Of a stretch of DNA of 9,130 nt, positions 1 through 7,316 are shown piece after piece. Positions within the stretch are counted from its first letter, which is position 1. Each line of letters opens with the position of its first letter. The stretch spans positions 74,860 to 83,989 of the forward strand of contig JAGDWH010000016.1 in assembly GCA_023269765.1 (NCBI GenBank), read 5' to 3'. A program made the position numbers and the translations under genes. Under the pieces are notes generated by a model. The model ran no database searches and was not told the origin of the DNA. It was given only the letters and a program-made list of their open reading frames with translations. The stretch is from Desulfurococcaceae archaeon (GTDB taxonomy: Archaea > Thermoproteota > Thermoprotei_A > Sulfolobales > Desulfurococcaceae).

Positions 1-194
1 ATAAGATCGGCGTTATAAAGCCCAGGTACTCGGTAAAGTACAAGGATTTGGTGAATCCGCCTGATTGGCTAAAGAAGTACTTGCCAGCGTACAACATAGG
101 GATATTAGTGCTTTCAACTCCTTACGGCGTAATGTCCCACAAAGAGGCAATAGAGAGGAGGATTGGTGGAGTACTACTAGCGTATTGCTACTAA
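1..194 (+). CDS. rps8: Small-subunit ribosomal protein uS8 (S8), C-terminal part
   Basis: This is the 3' end of the uS8 gene, which is cut by the window edge. The reading frame starts at position 3 (AAG ATC GGC) and runs 63 codons to TAA at 192-194. uS8 binds 16S rRNA in the platform of the 30S subunit. The C-terminal segment shows the archaeal uS8 pattern: a KPRYSVKY stretch, then [15 protein letters not shown], then the family's closing motif [12 protein letters not shown] followed by a short hydrophobic tail ending in AYCY. In bacteria the corresponding end is the well-conserved 'GxxSxxEA' motif. It lies directly before uL6, as in the conserved archaeal spc operon. The N-terminal half is outside the window. 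Confidence 0.93.
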   Translation, partial: KIGVIKPRYSVKYKDLVNPPDWLKKYLPAYNIGILVLSTPYGVMSHKEAIERRIGGVLLAYCY

Positions 195-205
195 AGGTGA
201 GTACG

Positions 206-760
206 TTGGCTAAAGACCTCCACGTGGTAGAAAAAGTCAAAATACCGGAGGACGTCACTGTGCAAGTTGATGGAATGAAGATCAAGGTTTCAGGGCCGAA
301 GGGCGAGCTCGTGAAGGACTTCTCGCACGCCCGCCACGTCCTAATAAGTGTTCAAGGCAATGAAGTCGTCGTAGAGGCATTCAATGCGGATAGGAAGTTA
401 AAAGCAGTTGTTGGCACTATAGCGGCTCACGTAAGAAACATGATAATAGGAGTGACGAAAGGCTATAGATACAAGCTAAAGATCGTCTACTCGCACTTCC
501 CAGTAACGGTTCAGGTTGATGAAAAAGAAAGAGTAGTGAGAATCAAGAACTTCCTGGGCGAAAAGGCAGACAGAATTGCAAAGATATACGGCAATGTCAA
601 GGTGCGCGTCGAGGGAAGCGATGTCATTGTCGAAGGCATAGACGTCGAAGAAGTCGGGCTAACAGCCGCCTCCATTGAGAGGGCAACAAGAGTTAAGGAC
701 CTAGATAGGAGGATCTTCGTTGATGGCATTTACATATACGAGAAGGGTGTTGCTGAATGA
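206..760 (+). CDS. rpl6: Large-subunit ribosomal protein uL6 (L6)
   Basis: uL6 binds 23S rRNA near the factor-binding (GTPase) region of the 50S subunit. The 184-residue product fits the archaeal family length and shows its two repeated domains: the first around residues 5-80 (IPEDVTVQVDGMKIKVSGPKG, then the HVRNMIIGVTKGYRYKL stretch), the second with FLGEKADR and a closing IFVDGIYIYEKG. I chose TTG at 206 because GGTGA at 196-200 sits 5 nt upstream and matches the archaeal anti-SD. GTG at 197 is an in-frame alternative that would add three residues but has no good binding site. The frame stays open back to about 65, but that part overlaps uS8 and is spurious. It is 11 nt after uS8 and overlaps eL32 by ATGA. 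Confidence 0.93.
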   Translation: MAKDLHVVEKVKIPEDVTVQVDGMKIKVSGPKGELVKDFSHARHVLISVQGNEVVVEAFNADRKLKAVVGTIAAHVRNMIIGVTKGYRYKLKIVYSHFPVTVQVDEKERVVRIKNFLGEKADRIAKIYGNVKVRVEGSDVIVEGIDVEEVGLTAASIERATRVKDLDRRIFVDGIYIYEKGVAE

Positions 761-1185
761 GTAGTGAGAAAGATATTGAGTTCTATCTAAAGCTCAGAGA
801 AAAGATGAAGAGAAAAATGCCAGACTTCTTGAGGCACGAGTGGTGGAAGAAAGCAAAATTTAAGAACGACCCAAAGTGGCGTAAGCCCAAAGGCATTGAT
901 AACAAAATGAGACTGCAACTAAAGGGCTATCCACCAATAGTCAAAATAGGCTATGGAAAGCCCGCCATAGTACGTGGGCTTCACCCAGTGGGACTCGAGC
1001 CCGTGGTAGTACATAATGCCTCTGACTTAGAGAAGTATGATCCTTCAAAGCACATCGTGTACATAGGCAGCTCTATAGGGGCGAAGAAAGCAGCCGAGAT
1101 ATACAAGATGGCTATTGAAAAAGGCTTTAAAGTAGCAAATCCGCCAAAGCTCATTCAAGTAGCCGAAGAGGGCGCTAGTCGATGA
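757..1185 (+). CDS. rpl32e: Large-subunit ribosomal protein eL32 (L32e)
   Basis: This 142-residue basic protein belongs to eL32, found in archaea and eukaryotes and absent from bacteria. It is a structural protein of the 50S subunit. Diagnostic features are the segment around residues 22-50 (MPDFLRHEWWKKAKFK, then WRKPKGIDNKMR), the KGYPPIVKIGYGKP stretch, and RGLHPVGLEPVVVHN, followed by an alpha/beta tail with IVYIGSSIGAKKA. The ATG lies inside ATGA and overlaps the uL6 stop, so translation is probably coupled. A GGGTG run just upstream may serve as the ribosome binding site. The next gene, eL19, also starts by an ATGA overlap. Confidence 0.93.
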   Translation: MSSEKDIEFYLKLREKMKRKMPDFLRHEWWKKAKFKNDPKWRKPKGIDNKMRLQLKGYPPIVKIGYGKPAIVRGLHPVGLEPVVVHNASDLEKYDPSKHIVYIGSSIGAKKAAEIYKMAIEKGFKVANPPKLIQVAEEGASR

Positions 1186-1640
1186 GCGACTTATCTCTCC
1201 AGAAAAGACTCGCAGCGGAAGTACTCGGTGTGGGTGTTTCGAGGATAAGAATCGACCCAGCTAGGATAAGCGACGTCGCTCAAGCCATTACTAGAGAAGA
1301 CGTAAAAAAGCTAATTGAAGAAGGCGCAATATGGGCTGAGCCGAAAAAAAGCAATGCAGGGTATAGCGGCAAGGTAAGGAGAGAGCAGCGAAAGAAGGGA
1401 CGCAGACGTGGGCCAGGAAAGCGCGAGGGAGAAAAAGGTGCTAGACAAGACCCCAAGAAGGCGTGGATCAATAGAATCAGGAAGATGAGGAGGTTCTTGA
1501 AGTACTTGCGCGACAAAGGCGTGCTTGACAAAAGAACTTATAGAAGGCTATACATGCTCGCCAAGGGAGGGTACTTCTCGTCGTTAGCAGCTTTAAAGCT
1601 CTATCTCAGAGAGCACGGAATAGTTAAAGACGTCAAGTGA
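1182..1640 (+). CDS. rpl19e: Large-subunit ribosomal protein eL19 (L19e)
   Basis: eL19 is an archaeal/eukaryotic 50S protein with a long, very basic helical extension that contacts rRNA. The 152-residue product shows the family order: an N-terminal helical domain starting SLQKRLAAEVLGVGVSRI, the IDPARISDVAQAITREDVKKLI segment with the motif EGAIWAEPKK, then a central Arg/Lys/Gly-rich stretch (roughly residues 64-90), and a C-terminal helical part with WINRIRKMRRFLKYLRDKG and YLREHGIVKDVK. The start ATG at 1182 overlaps the eL32 stop (ATGA). The gene ends 6 nt before uL18. Confidence 0.94.
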   Translation: MSDLSLQKRLAAEVLGVGVSRIRIDPARISDVAQAITREDVKKLIEEGAIWAEPKKSNAGYSGKVRREQRKKGRRRGPGKREGEKGARQDPKKAWINRIRKMRRFLKYLRDKGVLDKRTYRRLYMLAKGGYFSSLAALKLYLREHGIVKDVK

Positions 1641-1646
1641 TGGGCT

Positions 1647-2255
1647 ATGGCTAGAGGACCAAGGTACAAGGTTCCTAAAAGGAGGAGAAGAGAGGGCAAA
1701 ACAAACTACTACAAGCGCTACGTAATGGTACTGTCAGGGCATCCCAGGTTCGTGGTTAGAAAGACCAACAAGTATGTGATCGTCCAAGTCGTTGTAGCCA
1801 GGCCTATTGGTGACCACACCATTGCGGCAGCGCACTCGAGAGAGCTCGTGACTAAGTTCTCTTGGAAAGGTGGTACAGCAAACACGCCTTCAGCCTACTT
1901 AACTGGGTTGCTTGCTGCCTTGAGAGCGCTAAAAAGCGGAATAAAGTACGCTGTTCCAGATATTGGGCTTCACAGAGCGACAAAAGGCGGGCTCGTGTTT
2001 GCTGCAATAAAAGCAGCAAATGATGCTGGGCTAAAAGTTCCCGTCAGCGAAGAAGTAGTACCCTCAATTGACAGAATTAGGGGAGTTCACATTGCTAGCT
2101 ATGCTAAAATGCTCAGAGAGCGAGGCTTGCTCGAGGTGAGGTTTTCTAAGTACCTCGAAAGGGGCCTAAACCCGGAGGACCTACCAGCGCACTTTGATGA
2201 AGTAAAGCAAAAAATCTTAGAAAGCTATGGAGTGGAGTTAAGCTCTGGTGGCTGA
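1647..2255 (+). CDS. rpl18: Large-subunit ribosomal protein uL18 (L18)
   Basis: uL18 carries 5S rRNA into the central protuberance of the 50S subunit, together with uL5. The 202-residue protein is of the longer archaeal/eukaryotic type. It opens with a basic 5S-binding tail ([23 protein letters not shown]), followed by [16 protein letters not shown] and the alpha/beta core with [41 protein letters not shown] and a C-terminal helix region. The start ATG at 1647 has GTGAT at 1637-1641 upstream, five bases away. An ATG at 1640 is in another frame and is not used. Confidence 0.95.
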   Translation: MARGPRYKVPKRRRREGKTNYYKRYVMVLSGHPRFVVRKTNKYVIVQVVVARPIGDHTIAAAHSRELVTKFSWKGGTANTPSAYLTGLLAALRALKSGIKYAVPDIGLHRATKGGLVFAAIKAANDAGLKVPVSEEVVPSIDRIRGVHIASYAKMLRERGLLEVRFSKYLERGLNPEDLPAHFDEVKQKILESYGVELSSGG

Positions 2256-2257
2256 TT

Positions 2258-2911
2258 ATGTCTTACAACCCAATGCCAGCAGTAGATAAAGCAGCGCTCG
2301 AGAAGTGGGTTCCACGCACAAAAACCGGGAAGCTCGTACTAGAGGGTAAGATAACGAGCTTAAAGGACGTCTTCGAGCAAAACCTTCCTCTGCTAGAGCC
2401 GGAGATAGTCGATTACCTGCTTCCAGACCTCAAGTATGTTAGGATAGACGCTAGAATAGTCCAGAAAATGACGGACGCTGGAAGGAGGTCGAAGTTTCAA
2501 GTGGTAGTTGTAGTAGGCAATGAAAACGGCTATGTGGGCATAGGCGTGGGCAAAGCAAGGCAGTACGCTGAAGCCCTAGCAAAAGCCATTAGAGACGCCA
2601 AACTCAATACACGCCCCATTAAAAGAGGCTGTGGAAGCTGGGAGTGCAGGTGCTCTGAGCCCCACACAGTACCCTTCGTGGTTTCGGGCAAGAGCGGCAG
2701 CATAAGAGTAACGCTAAAACCGGCGCCTCGTGGAACAGGGCTCGTGGCAGGCGACGGGGCAAAAGTGGTCTTGAGGCTCGCAGGTCTAAAAGATGTCTGG
2801 ACGCAGAGTTTTGGAGAAACTAGGACAACCCTGAATTTTGCAAAAGCTGTTGTAAACGCACTGCACAATACCTACAAGTTTGTCACACCACTCGAGTGGA
2901 CAAGGGGGTAA
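2258..2911 (+). CDS. rps5: Small-subunit ribosomal protein uS5 (S5)
   Basis: uS5 lies at the mRNA entry side of the 30S subunit and affects decoding accuracy. The 217-residue product has the archaeal N-terminal extension (WVPRTKTGKLVLEGKITSL), the S5 double-stranded-RNA-binding-like domain (about residues 60-125, with GRRSKFQVVVVVGNENG and GYVGIGVGKA) and the C-terminal domain with LKPAPRGTGLVAGDGAK. Between the domains is a Cys-rich insertion, C125-x4-C130-x-C132-x3-H136, as in other archaeal uS5 proteins; a metal site there is my inference. ATG 2258 is preceded by GGTGGCTGAT at the end of uL18, and the gap is 2 nt. Confidence 0.95.
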   Translation: MSYNPMPAVDKAALEKWVPRTKTGKLVLEGKITSLKDVFEQNLPLLEPEIVDYLLPDLKYVRIDARIVQKMTDAGRRSKFQVVVVVGNENGYVGIGVGKARQYAEALAKAIRDAKLNTRPIKRGCGSWECRCSEPHTVPFVVSGKSGSIRVTLKPAPRGTGLVAGDGAKVVLRLAGLKDVWTQSFGETRTTLNFAKAVVNALHNTYKFVTPLEWTRG

Positions 2912-2914
2912 CTG

Positions 2915-3421
2915 GTGAAGCCCTCGGCTGGCAAGACGCCTGTGTACGCCATCATAAGAATAAGGGGTCAAGTTGACTGTCCCCACGAAGTCGAGCACAC
3001 CTTGAAACTATTAAGGCTTCACAAGAAGTTTCACTGCGTCTTGTATCCCGCATCACCTACTCTTGAGGGAATGCTTAAGAAAGTAAAGGATTGGGTTACG
3101 TGGGGCGAAATAGACCGCGAAACTTTAATTGAGCTGTTGCGTAAAAGAGGCAGAATACCAGGTGGTAAACCACTAACAGACGAGTACGTAGACAAGCACT
3201 TAGCGAAATTCGGCATTACAGGCGGAATACCCGCGCTCGCAGACGCCATTCTAGGAGGTAGAGTAGCTCTTCACAAAATAGATAACACAGTAAAGCCGGT
3301 GTTCAGGCTGCACCCGCCGAGGAAGGGCTTTAAGGGGTCCATAAGAAAGCCGTACGGGCATGGAGGAGAACTGGGATACAGAGGACATGCGATAAACGAG
3401 CTAATTAGGAAAATGCTGTAA
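2915..3421 (+). CDS. rpl30: Large-subunit ribosomal protein uL30 (L30)
   Basis: uL30 binds 23S rRNA on the 50S subunit. At 168 residues this is the long archaeal/eukaryotic form (bacterial L30 is about 60). It shows the conserved ferredoxin-like core with YAIIRIRGQVDCPHEVEHTLKLLRLHKKF, followed by the archaeal C-terminal extension containing WGEIDRETLIELLRKRGRI, FGITGGIPALADAI, RLHPPRKGFKGSIRKPYGHGGELGY and a short helical end. The start is GTG at 2915, 3 nt after uS5, with a G-run (GGGGGT) at 2904-2909 as likely ribosome binding site. Confidence 0.95.
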   Translation: MKPSAGKTPVYAIIRIRGQVDCPHEVEHTLKLLRLHKKFHCVLYPASPTLEGMLKKVKDWVTWGEIDRETLIELLRKRGRIPGGKPLTDEYVDKHLAKFGITGGIPALADAILGGRVALHKIDNTVKPVFRLHPPRKGFKGSIRKPYGHGGELGYRGHAINELIRKML

Positions 3422-3433
3422 AAGGGGTTGTGC

Positions 3434-3898
3434 ATGGTTGTCCGGAGGGAGAAGAAGTCGAGAAAACTAAGGGGCAGAACCAGGACAATGGGCTGGGGTA
3501 GAGTAGGCCAGCACAGAAAGAGCGGGTCAAGGGGCGGAATAGGCGCTGTGGGATTCGACAAGCACAAAGTTATGTGGATGATAAAGTACGCTCCTAACTG
3601 GTATGGCAAGCACGGATTTACGAGTGTACAGCAGTTAAAGAAGCAGCCAGCAGTAATAAACGTTGGAGAAGTAAACGAGCTTGCCCTAGAAATGGTAGCA
3701 AAAAACACGGCAATTAGGGATGGAGAGCTAATAGTCGTAAACACCGCTGAAATGGGCTACGACAAGGTACTTGGAAAGGGCAGGGTAACTCTCCCAATAA
3801 AGCTGATAGCTAAGAGCATTACAGAGTCTGCAAAGAGAAAAATAGAAGAAGCCGGTGGAGTAGTAGTAATACTTGAAGAAGCCCGCCCGGGCTCTTAA
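3434..3898 (+). CDS. rpl15: Large-subunit ribosomal protein uL15 (L15)
   Basis: uL15 is an assembly protein of the 50S subunit, of the eukaryotic L27a type in archaea. The 154-residue product has the glycine/arginine-rich N-terminus ([31 protein letters not shown]), which threads into rRNA, then the segment [11 protein letters not shown] and a compact C-terminal domain with [30 protein letters not shown] and an AGGVVVILE strand. I prefer ATG 3434, with GGGGTT at 3424-3429 upstream, over the in-frame TTG at 3428, which would add two residues. It is the last gene of the packed ribosomal run; a 71-nt spacer follows. Confidence 0.94.
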   Translation: MVVRREKKSRKLRGRTRTMGWGRVGQHRKSGSRGGIGAVGFDKHKVMWMIKYAPNWYGKHGFTSVQQLKKQPAVINVGEVNELALEMVAKNTAIRDGELIVVNTAEMGYDKVLGKGRVTLPIKLIAKSITESAKRKIEEAGGVVVILEEARPGS

Positions 3899-3910
3899 AG
3901 CACTGAGAGA

Positions 3911-3920
3911 GATTTAAGGC
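3911..3920 (+). promoter_or_regulatory. Candidate TATA box upstream of secY
   Basis: In the 71-nt spacer between uL15 and secY, the AT-rich string GATTTAAGGC at 3911-3920 resembles an archaeal TATA element. Transcription from it would start about 25 nt downstream, near 3940, some 30 nt before the secY start. A purine-rich stretch (GAGAGA) just before it could act as BRE. secY may also be read through from the ribosomal operon. This rests on the motif alone. Confidence 0.3.
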
Positions 3921-3969
3921 TATCTAGCTGTACTAAACACGAGTGGTATAGCCAGCACGGTGCAGCTTA

Positions 3970-5394
<1,425 letters not shown>

Positions 5395-5414
5395 CAAACC
5401 TGCCTGTAGTAGAG

Positions 5415-5873
5415 ATGAGTACCTTGCTTGCATCACTAATAATTTTGATTGTTGTAGGTCACGTATACCTCTACCTCCTGCTATACTCGTTTATTAAGAA
5501 ATCAAAGTTCTATGCTAGCTTGCTCAAACTGCATGAACAAGCACGCAAAATTCCCAGTAAGGTTAAGACTAAGAGAGACTTGAGAAGGGCGAGGAAGTAC
5601 ATGCCATATGCAAGAGCTTTTAGAGGCAAGCTAACTAAGCTAATGCTCTTAAACCTAGCGCTCTTTACGGTAGTCTACATTTCAATGCTCTCATCTACGA
5701 TGTACGTGTCTCGCATACTTGGTCTGGAGTCTGTCGAGACGCCCATCATAATACCATTCTTCACGAAAATAACGCCCGAAGGCAAACTCTACGTACACTT
5801 CTTAGTCATAGTGTTGCTTGCTCTACTGCTTTCAGTATACCCGATTTCAAGAGGAACTAAAGTAGCCGACTAG
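5415..5873 (+). CDS. EMC3/TMCO1-like membrane protein (DUF106, Oxa1/YidC superfamily)
   Basis: This 152-residue membrane protein has the layout of the archaeal DUF106 family, distant relatives of YidC/Oxa1, EMC3, TMCO1 and Get1, which help insert membrane proteins. TM1 is about residues 4-26, followed by a basic, helical cytosolic loop (about 28-72, rich in Lys/Arg, with KTKRDLRRARKYMPYARAF) suited to a coiled-coil that contacts ribosomes or substrate. TM2 is about 75-97 and TM3 about 124-144, with the PFFTKITPEGKLY segment between them. ATG 5415 is 20 nt after secY; no strong ribosome binding site is visible. Sitting next to secY suggests a shared role in co-translational insertion. The fold assignment is from family knowledge, not from a search. 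Confidence 0.8.
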   Translation: MSTLLASLIILIVVGHVYLYLLLYSFIKKSKFYASLLKLHEQARKIPSKVKTKRDLRRARKYMPYARAFRGKLTKLMLLNLALFTVVYISMLSSTMYVSRILGLESVETPIIIPFFTKITPEGKLYVHFLVIVLLALLLSVYPISRGTKVAD

Positions 5874-5992
5874 CAAGCTTGTCGAGGAGCCTTCAAGCCC
5901 AGGAGCCCAATAGCACTCCTTAACGGGAAAAGGACACCACTCCATGTTCTAACTACTTGTTACTGTGCTGTTGTGCTGCAGGAAAGCGAGGC

Positions 5993-6000
5993 ATTTAAAA
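5993..6000 (+). promoter_or_regulatory. Candidate TATA box 1 upstream of eL34
   Basis: ATTTAAAA at 5993-6000 resembles an archaeal TATA box, with a purine-rich run (GGAAAGCGAGG) just before it as possible BRE. Transcription would begin near 6022-6025, giving a leader of nearly 80 nt before the eL34 start. The box lies just upstream of the first copy of the ACGAGCTCTC repeat. Confidence 0.45.
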
Positions 6001-6001
6001 C

Positions 6002-6083
6002 ACGAGCTCTCGACAAGAGCTTAAAGCTCATGGAGCTATTTAAAAGCAGTTTGAATACTGAGAAGAAGTGATGACGAGCTCTC
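6002..6083. repeat. GAGCT/AGCTC repeat cluster with dyad and direct repeat
   Basis: ACGAGCTCTC occurs at 6002-6011 and again at 6074-6083. Between them, 6017-6029 is a near-perfect dyad (GAGCTT-A-AAGCTC). AGCTCT 6005-6010 can pair with AGAGCT 6016-6021, and AGCTC 6025-6029 with GAGCT 6033-6037. GAGCT occurs at 6004, 6017, 6033 and 6076. The cluster straddles both TATA candidates. It could be a transcription factor site or a structured mRNA leader; which one is unknown. Confidence 0.45.
6037..6045 (+). promoter_or_regulatory. Candidate TATA box 2 upstream of eL34
   Basis: TATTTAAAA at 6037-6045 is a good match to the archaeal TATA consensus. The expected start is near 6066-6068, giving a leader of about 35 nt before ATG 6102. 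It sits 44 bp downstream of TATA box 1 and directly follows the GAGCT dyad, so a protein on the dyad could affect TFB/TBP binding here. Confidence 0.5.
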
Positions 6084-6101
6084 ACAGAAGGGGGCTTACA
6101 A

Positions 6102-6383
6102 ATGCCACGCCCAAAGTTTAGAACCAGGAGCTGGAGGAGAATTAAAGTTACAACGCCGGGCGGACGTAGCACTATTCACTACGAGAAGAGGAGGCCTAGT
6201 AAGGCTAAGTGTGCTATCTGTGGCTCAGAGCTCCACGGAGTGCCTGCGCTAAGGCCGTACCAGCTGAATAAATTGGCGAAGACGGAGAAAAGACCGGAGA
6301 GGCCCTACGGAGGCTATATATGTCCCAGGTGCCTCGCGAGAGGACTTAGAGAAGCGGTAAGAGCGTCTTTGGCAGCCGGCTAA
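6102..6383 (+). CDS. rpl34e: Large-subunit ribosomal protein eL34 (L34e)
   Basis: eL34 is a small basic zinc-ribbon protein of the 50S subunit found in archaea and eukaryotes. The 93-residue product starts with the family signature PRPKFRTRSWRR, then TPGGRSTIHYEKRRPSKAKC. Two CxxC pairs, C37/C40 (KCAICG) and C74/C77 (ICPRCL), form the zinc ribbon, separated by GVPALRPYQLNKLAKTEKRPERPYGG, which is typical of eL34. ATG 6102 has a GGGGG run at 6090-6094 as ribosome binding site. It appears to begin a new transcription unit with cmk and eL14, given the promoters upstream. Confidence 0.95.
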   Translation: MPRPKFRTRSWRRIKVTTPGGRSTIHYEKRRPSKAKCAICGSELHGVPALRPYQLNKLAKTEKRPERPYGGYICPRCLARGLREAVRASLAAG

Positions 6384-6415
6384 CGCCTCTGCGAGTACGC
6401 CAGGTGTAGGCAGTT

Positions 6416-6943
6416 TTGGTGAAAATCGTAATTAGTGGTCCACCGGGAAGCGGCAAGACCACTCAGGCAAAGCTCATAGCAGAGCACTTCAACCTGGAGT
6501 ACTTCTCAGCAGGGAGAATCTTCAGGGAAATAGCAGAGAAACGCGGTTTCAGCCTTGAAGAGCTGAGTATTCTGGCCTTGAGGGATCCCAGCATAGACGT
6601 AGAAGTAGATAGGAGAACTCTTCAAGCAGCTGAAAAAGACAACATCGTAATAGATGGGCACCTGGCAGCATGGATTGTTTCTGACATAGTAGACTTCAGA
6701 ATATACGTAACGGCACCACTAGCCCTCAGAGTTCTCAGAATAGCTTCAAGAGACAGAGTCCCCGTTGAGAAGGCTCTGCGGGAAACACTCGTGAGGGAGA
6801 CTAGTCAGAGATGGCGCTTCTTAGAGCAGTACGGAATAGAAATAGATGACCTATCTATTTTTGACCTTGTTATAAATACCAAGCAAGTAGGTATTAGAGA
6901 AGCATTCGAAATCATTAAAAAAGCCCTAGAAAATAGGCTCTGA
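6416..6943 (+). CDS. cmk: Cytidylate kinase, archaeal type ((d)CMP kinase)
   Basis: The enzyme phosphorylates CMP and dCMP with ATP, feeding the CTP and dCTP pools in the cytosol. The 175-residue product shows a Walker A loop G8-PPGSGKT-T16, an NMP-binding segment with FSAGRIFREIAEKRG (residues 30-44), the hydrophobic strand with IVIDGHLAAW (77-86), and a lid region with SRDRVP and an Arg-rich helix ending RETSQRWRFLEQYGI. This fits archaeal Cmk (about 180 residues), which lacks the long insert of bacterial CMP kinase. TTG 6416 has AGGTG at 6402-6406, 9 nt upstream. GTG 6419 is an alternative start one codon later. Its place between eL34 and eL14 is standard in archaea. Confidence 0.9.
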   Translation: MVKIVISGPPGSGKTTQAKLIAEHFNLEYFSAGRIFREIAEKRGFSLEELSILALRDPSIDVEVDRRTLQAAEKDNIVIDGHLAAWIVSDIVDFRIYVTAPLALRVLRIASRDRVPVEKALRETLVRETSQRWRFLEQYGIEIDDLSIFDLVINTKQVGIREAFEIIKKALENRL

Positions 6944-6967
6944 GAGGTGTGCCCGGGGCAGGGGTTT

Positions 6968-7261
6968 ATGCCTGCAATAGAAGTAGGTAGAATATGCGTA
7001 AAAGTAGCAGGTAGAGAAGCTGGCAGAAAATGCGTTATTGTAGACATAATTGACGAGAACTTCGTGCTGGTGACAGGCCCTAAGAGCCTGACGGGCATTA
7101 AGAGAAGGAGGGCCAACATAAAGCACCTTGAGCCAACGGACAAAGTCGTGAAAATACCCAGGGGGGCCGGCGACGAAGAAGTATTAAAAGCACTCGAAGA
7201 AGCCGGTTTAATAGACTACATGAAGGAAAGAGTTAAGCCCAAGCTCTCGCCACTCGCGTAG
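6968..7261 (+). CDS. rpl14e: Large-subunit ribosomal protein eL14 (L14e)
   Basis: eL14 is a KOW-type 50S protein of archaea and eukaryotes. The 97-residue product starts with [21 protein letters not shown], followed by [35 protein letters not shown], a close fit to the family, and ends with a helical acidic/basic tail. ATG 6968 is preferred: it follows a GGGG run and matches where archaeal eL14 proteins begin. A GTG at 6947 in the same frame would add a poorly conserved CPGQGF extension. It is 24 nt after cmk and is followed by cbf5. Confidence 0.93.
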   Translation: MPAIEVGRICVKVAGREAGRKCVIVDIIDENFVLVTGPKSLTGIKRRRANIKHLEPTDKVVKIPRGAGDEEVLKALEEAGLIDYMKERVKPKLSPLA

Positions 7262-7265
7262 TAGC

Positions 7266-7272
7266 ATTTTAA
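7266..7272 (+). promoter_or_regulatory. Weak TATA-like site upstream of cbf5
   Basis: ATTTTAA at 7266-7272, just after the eL14 stop, is AT-rich in an otherwise GC-balanced region. It would place a transcription start near 7295, about 20 nt before the chosen cbf5 start. It may be chance, since cbf5 could be read from the upstream unit. Confidence 0.22.
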
Positions 7273-7316
7273 GCTCTTGCATGGTTGGTTGCAGAACTCT
7301 GTTTTGGTGCCTGGAT

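Larger units (their letters stand above)
5874..6101 (+). other. 228-nt non-coding region with likely promoters for the eL34 unit
   Basis: No gene of credible length lies here on either strand. The 3' part contains two TATA-like boxes (5993-6000 and 6037-6045), a 13-bp dyad (6017-6029) and several GAGCT/AGCTC motifs, including a 10-bp direct repeat. A 9-bp inverted match (5878-5886 with 6009-6017) spans the region but could arise by chance. There is no T-run that would mark a clear terminator after the EMC3-like gene. The first half (5874-5985) holds nothing I recognise; it does not resemble adk. Confidence 0.6.

Noticed and set aside
65..205. N-terminal extension of uL6 upstream of 206
   Set aside because: It overlaps the genuine uS8 frame and has no resemblance to uL6; GGTGA before TTG 206 gives the natural start.
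3271..3744. 157-codon minus-strand frame opposite uL30/uL15
   Set aside because: It lies wholly across two conserved ribosomal protein genes, has low-complexity composition and no recognisable domain. Other minus-strand frames in the window are rejected on the same grounds.
5878..6017. 9-bp inverted repeat (5878-5886 and 6009-6017) as a terminator or element end
   Set aside because: The loop is 122 nt, there is no T-run, and a match of this length is not rare in such a region.
6058..6100. A full box C/D guide RNA in the eL34 leader
   Set aside because: Only one CTGA and one GTGATGA are present; no outer C box or closing D box with plausible spacing was found.
6030..6121. Two tiny upstream frames before eL34 (13 codons from ATG 6030 and 16 codons from ATG 6071, sharing TGATG)
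   Set aside because: They are short enough to arise by chance, have no clear ribosome binding sites, and the second mainly overlaps the eL34 start in another frame.
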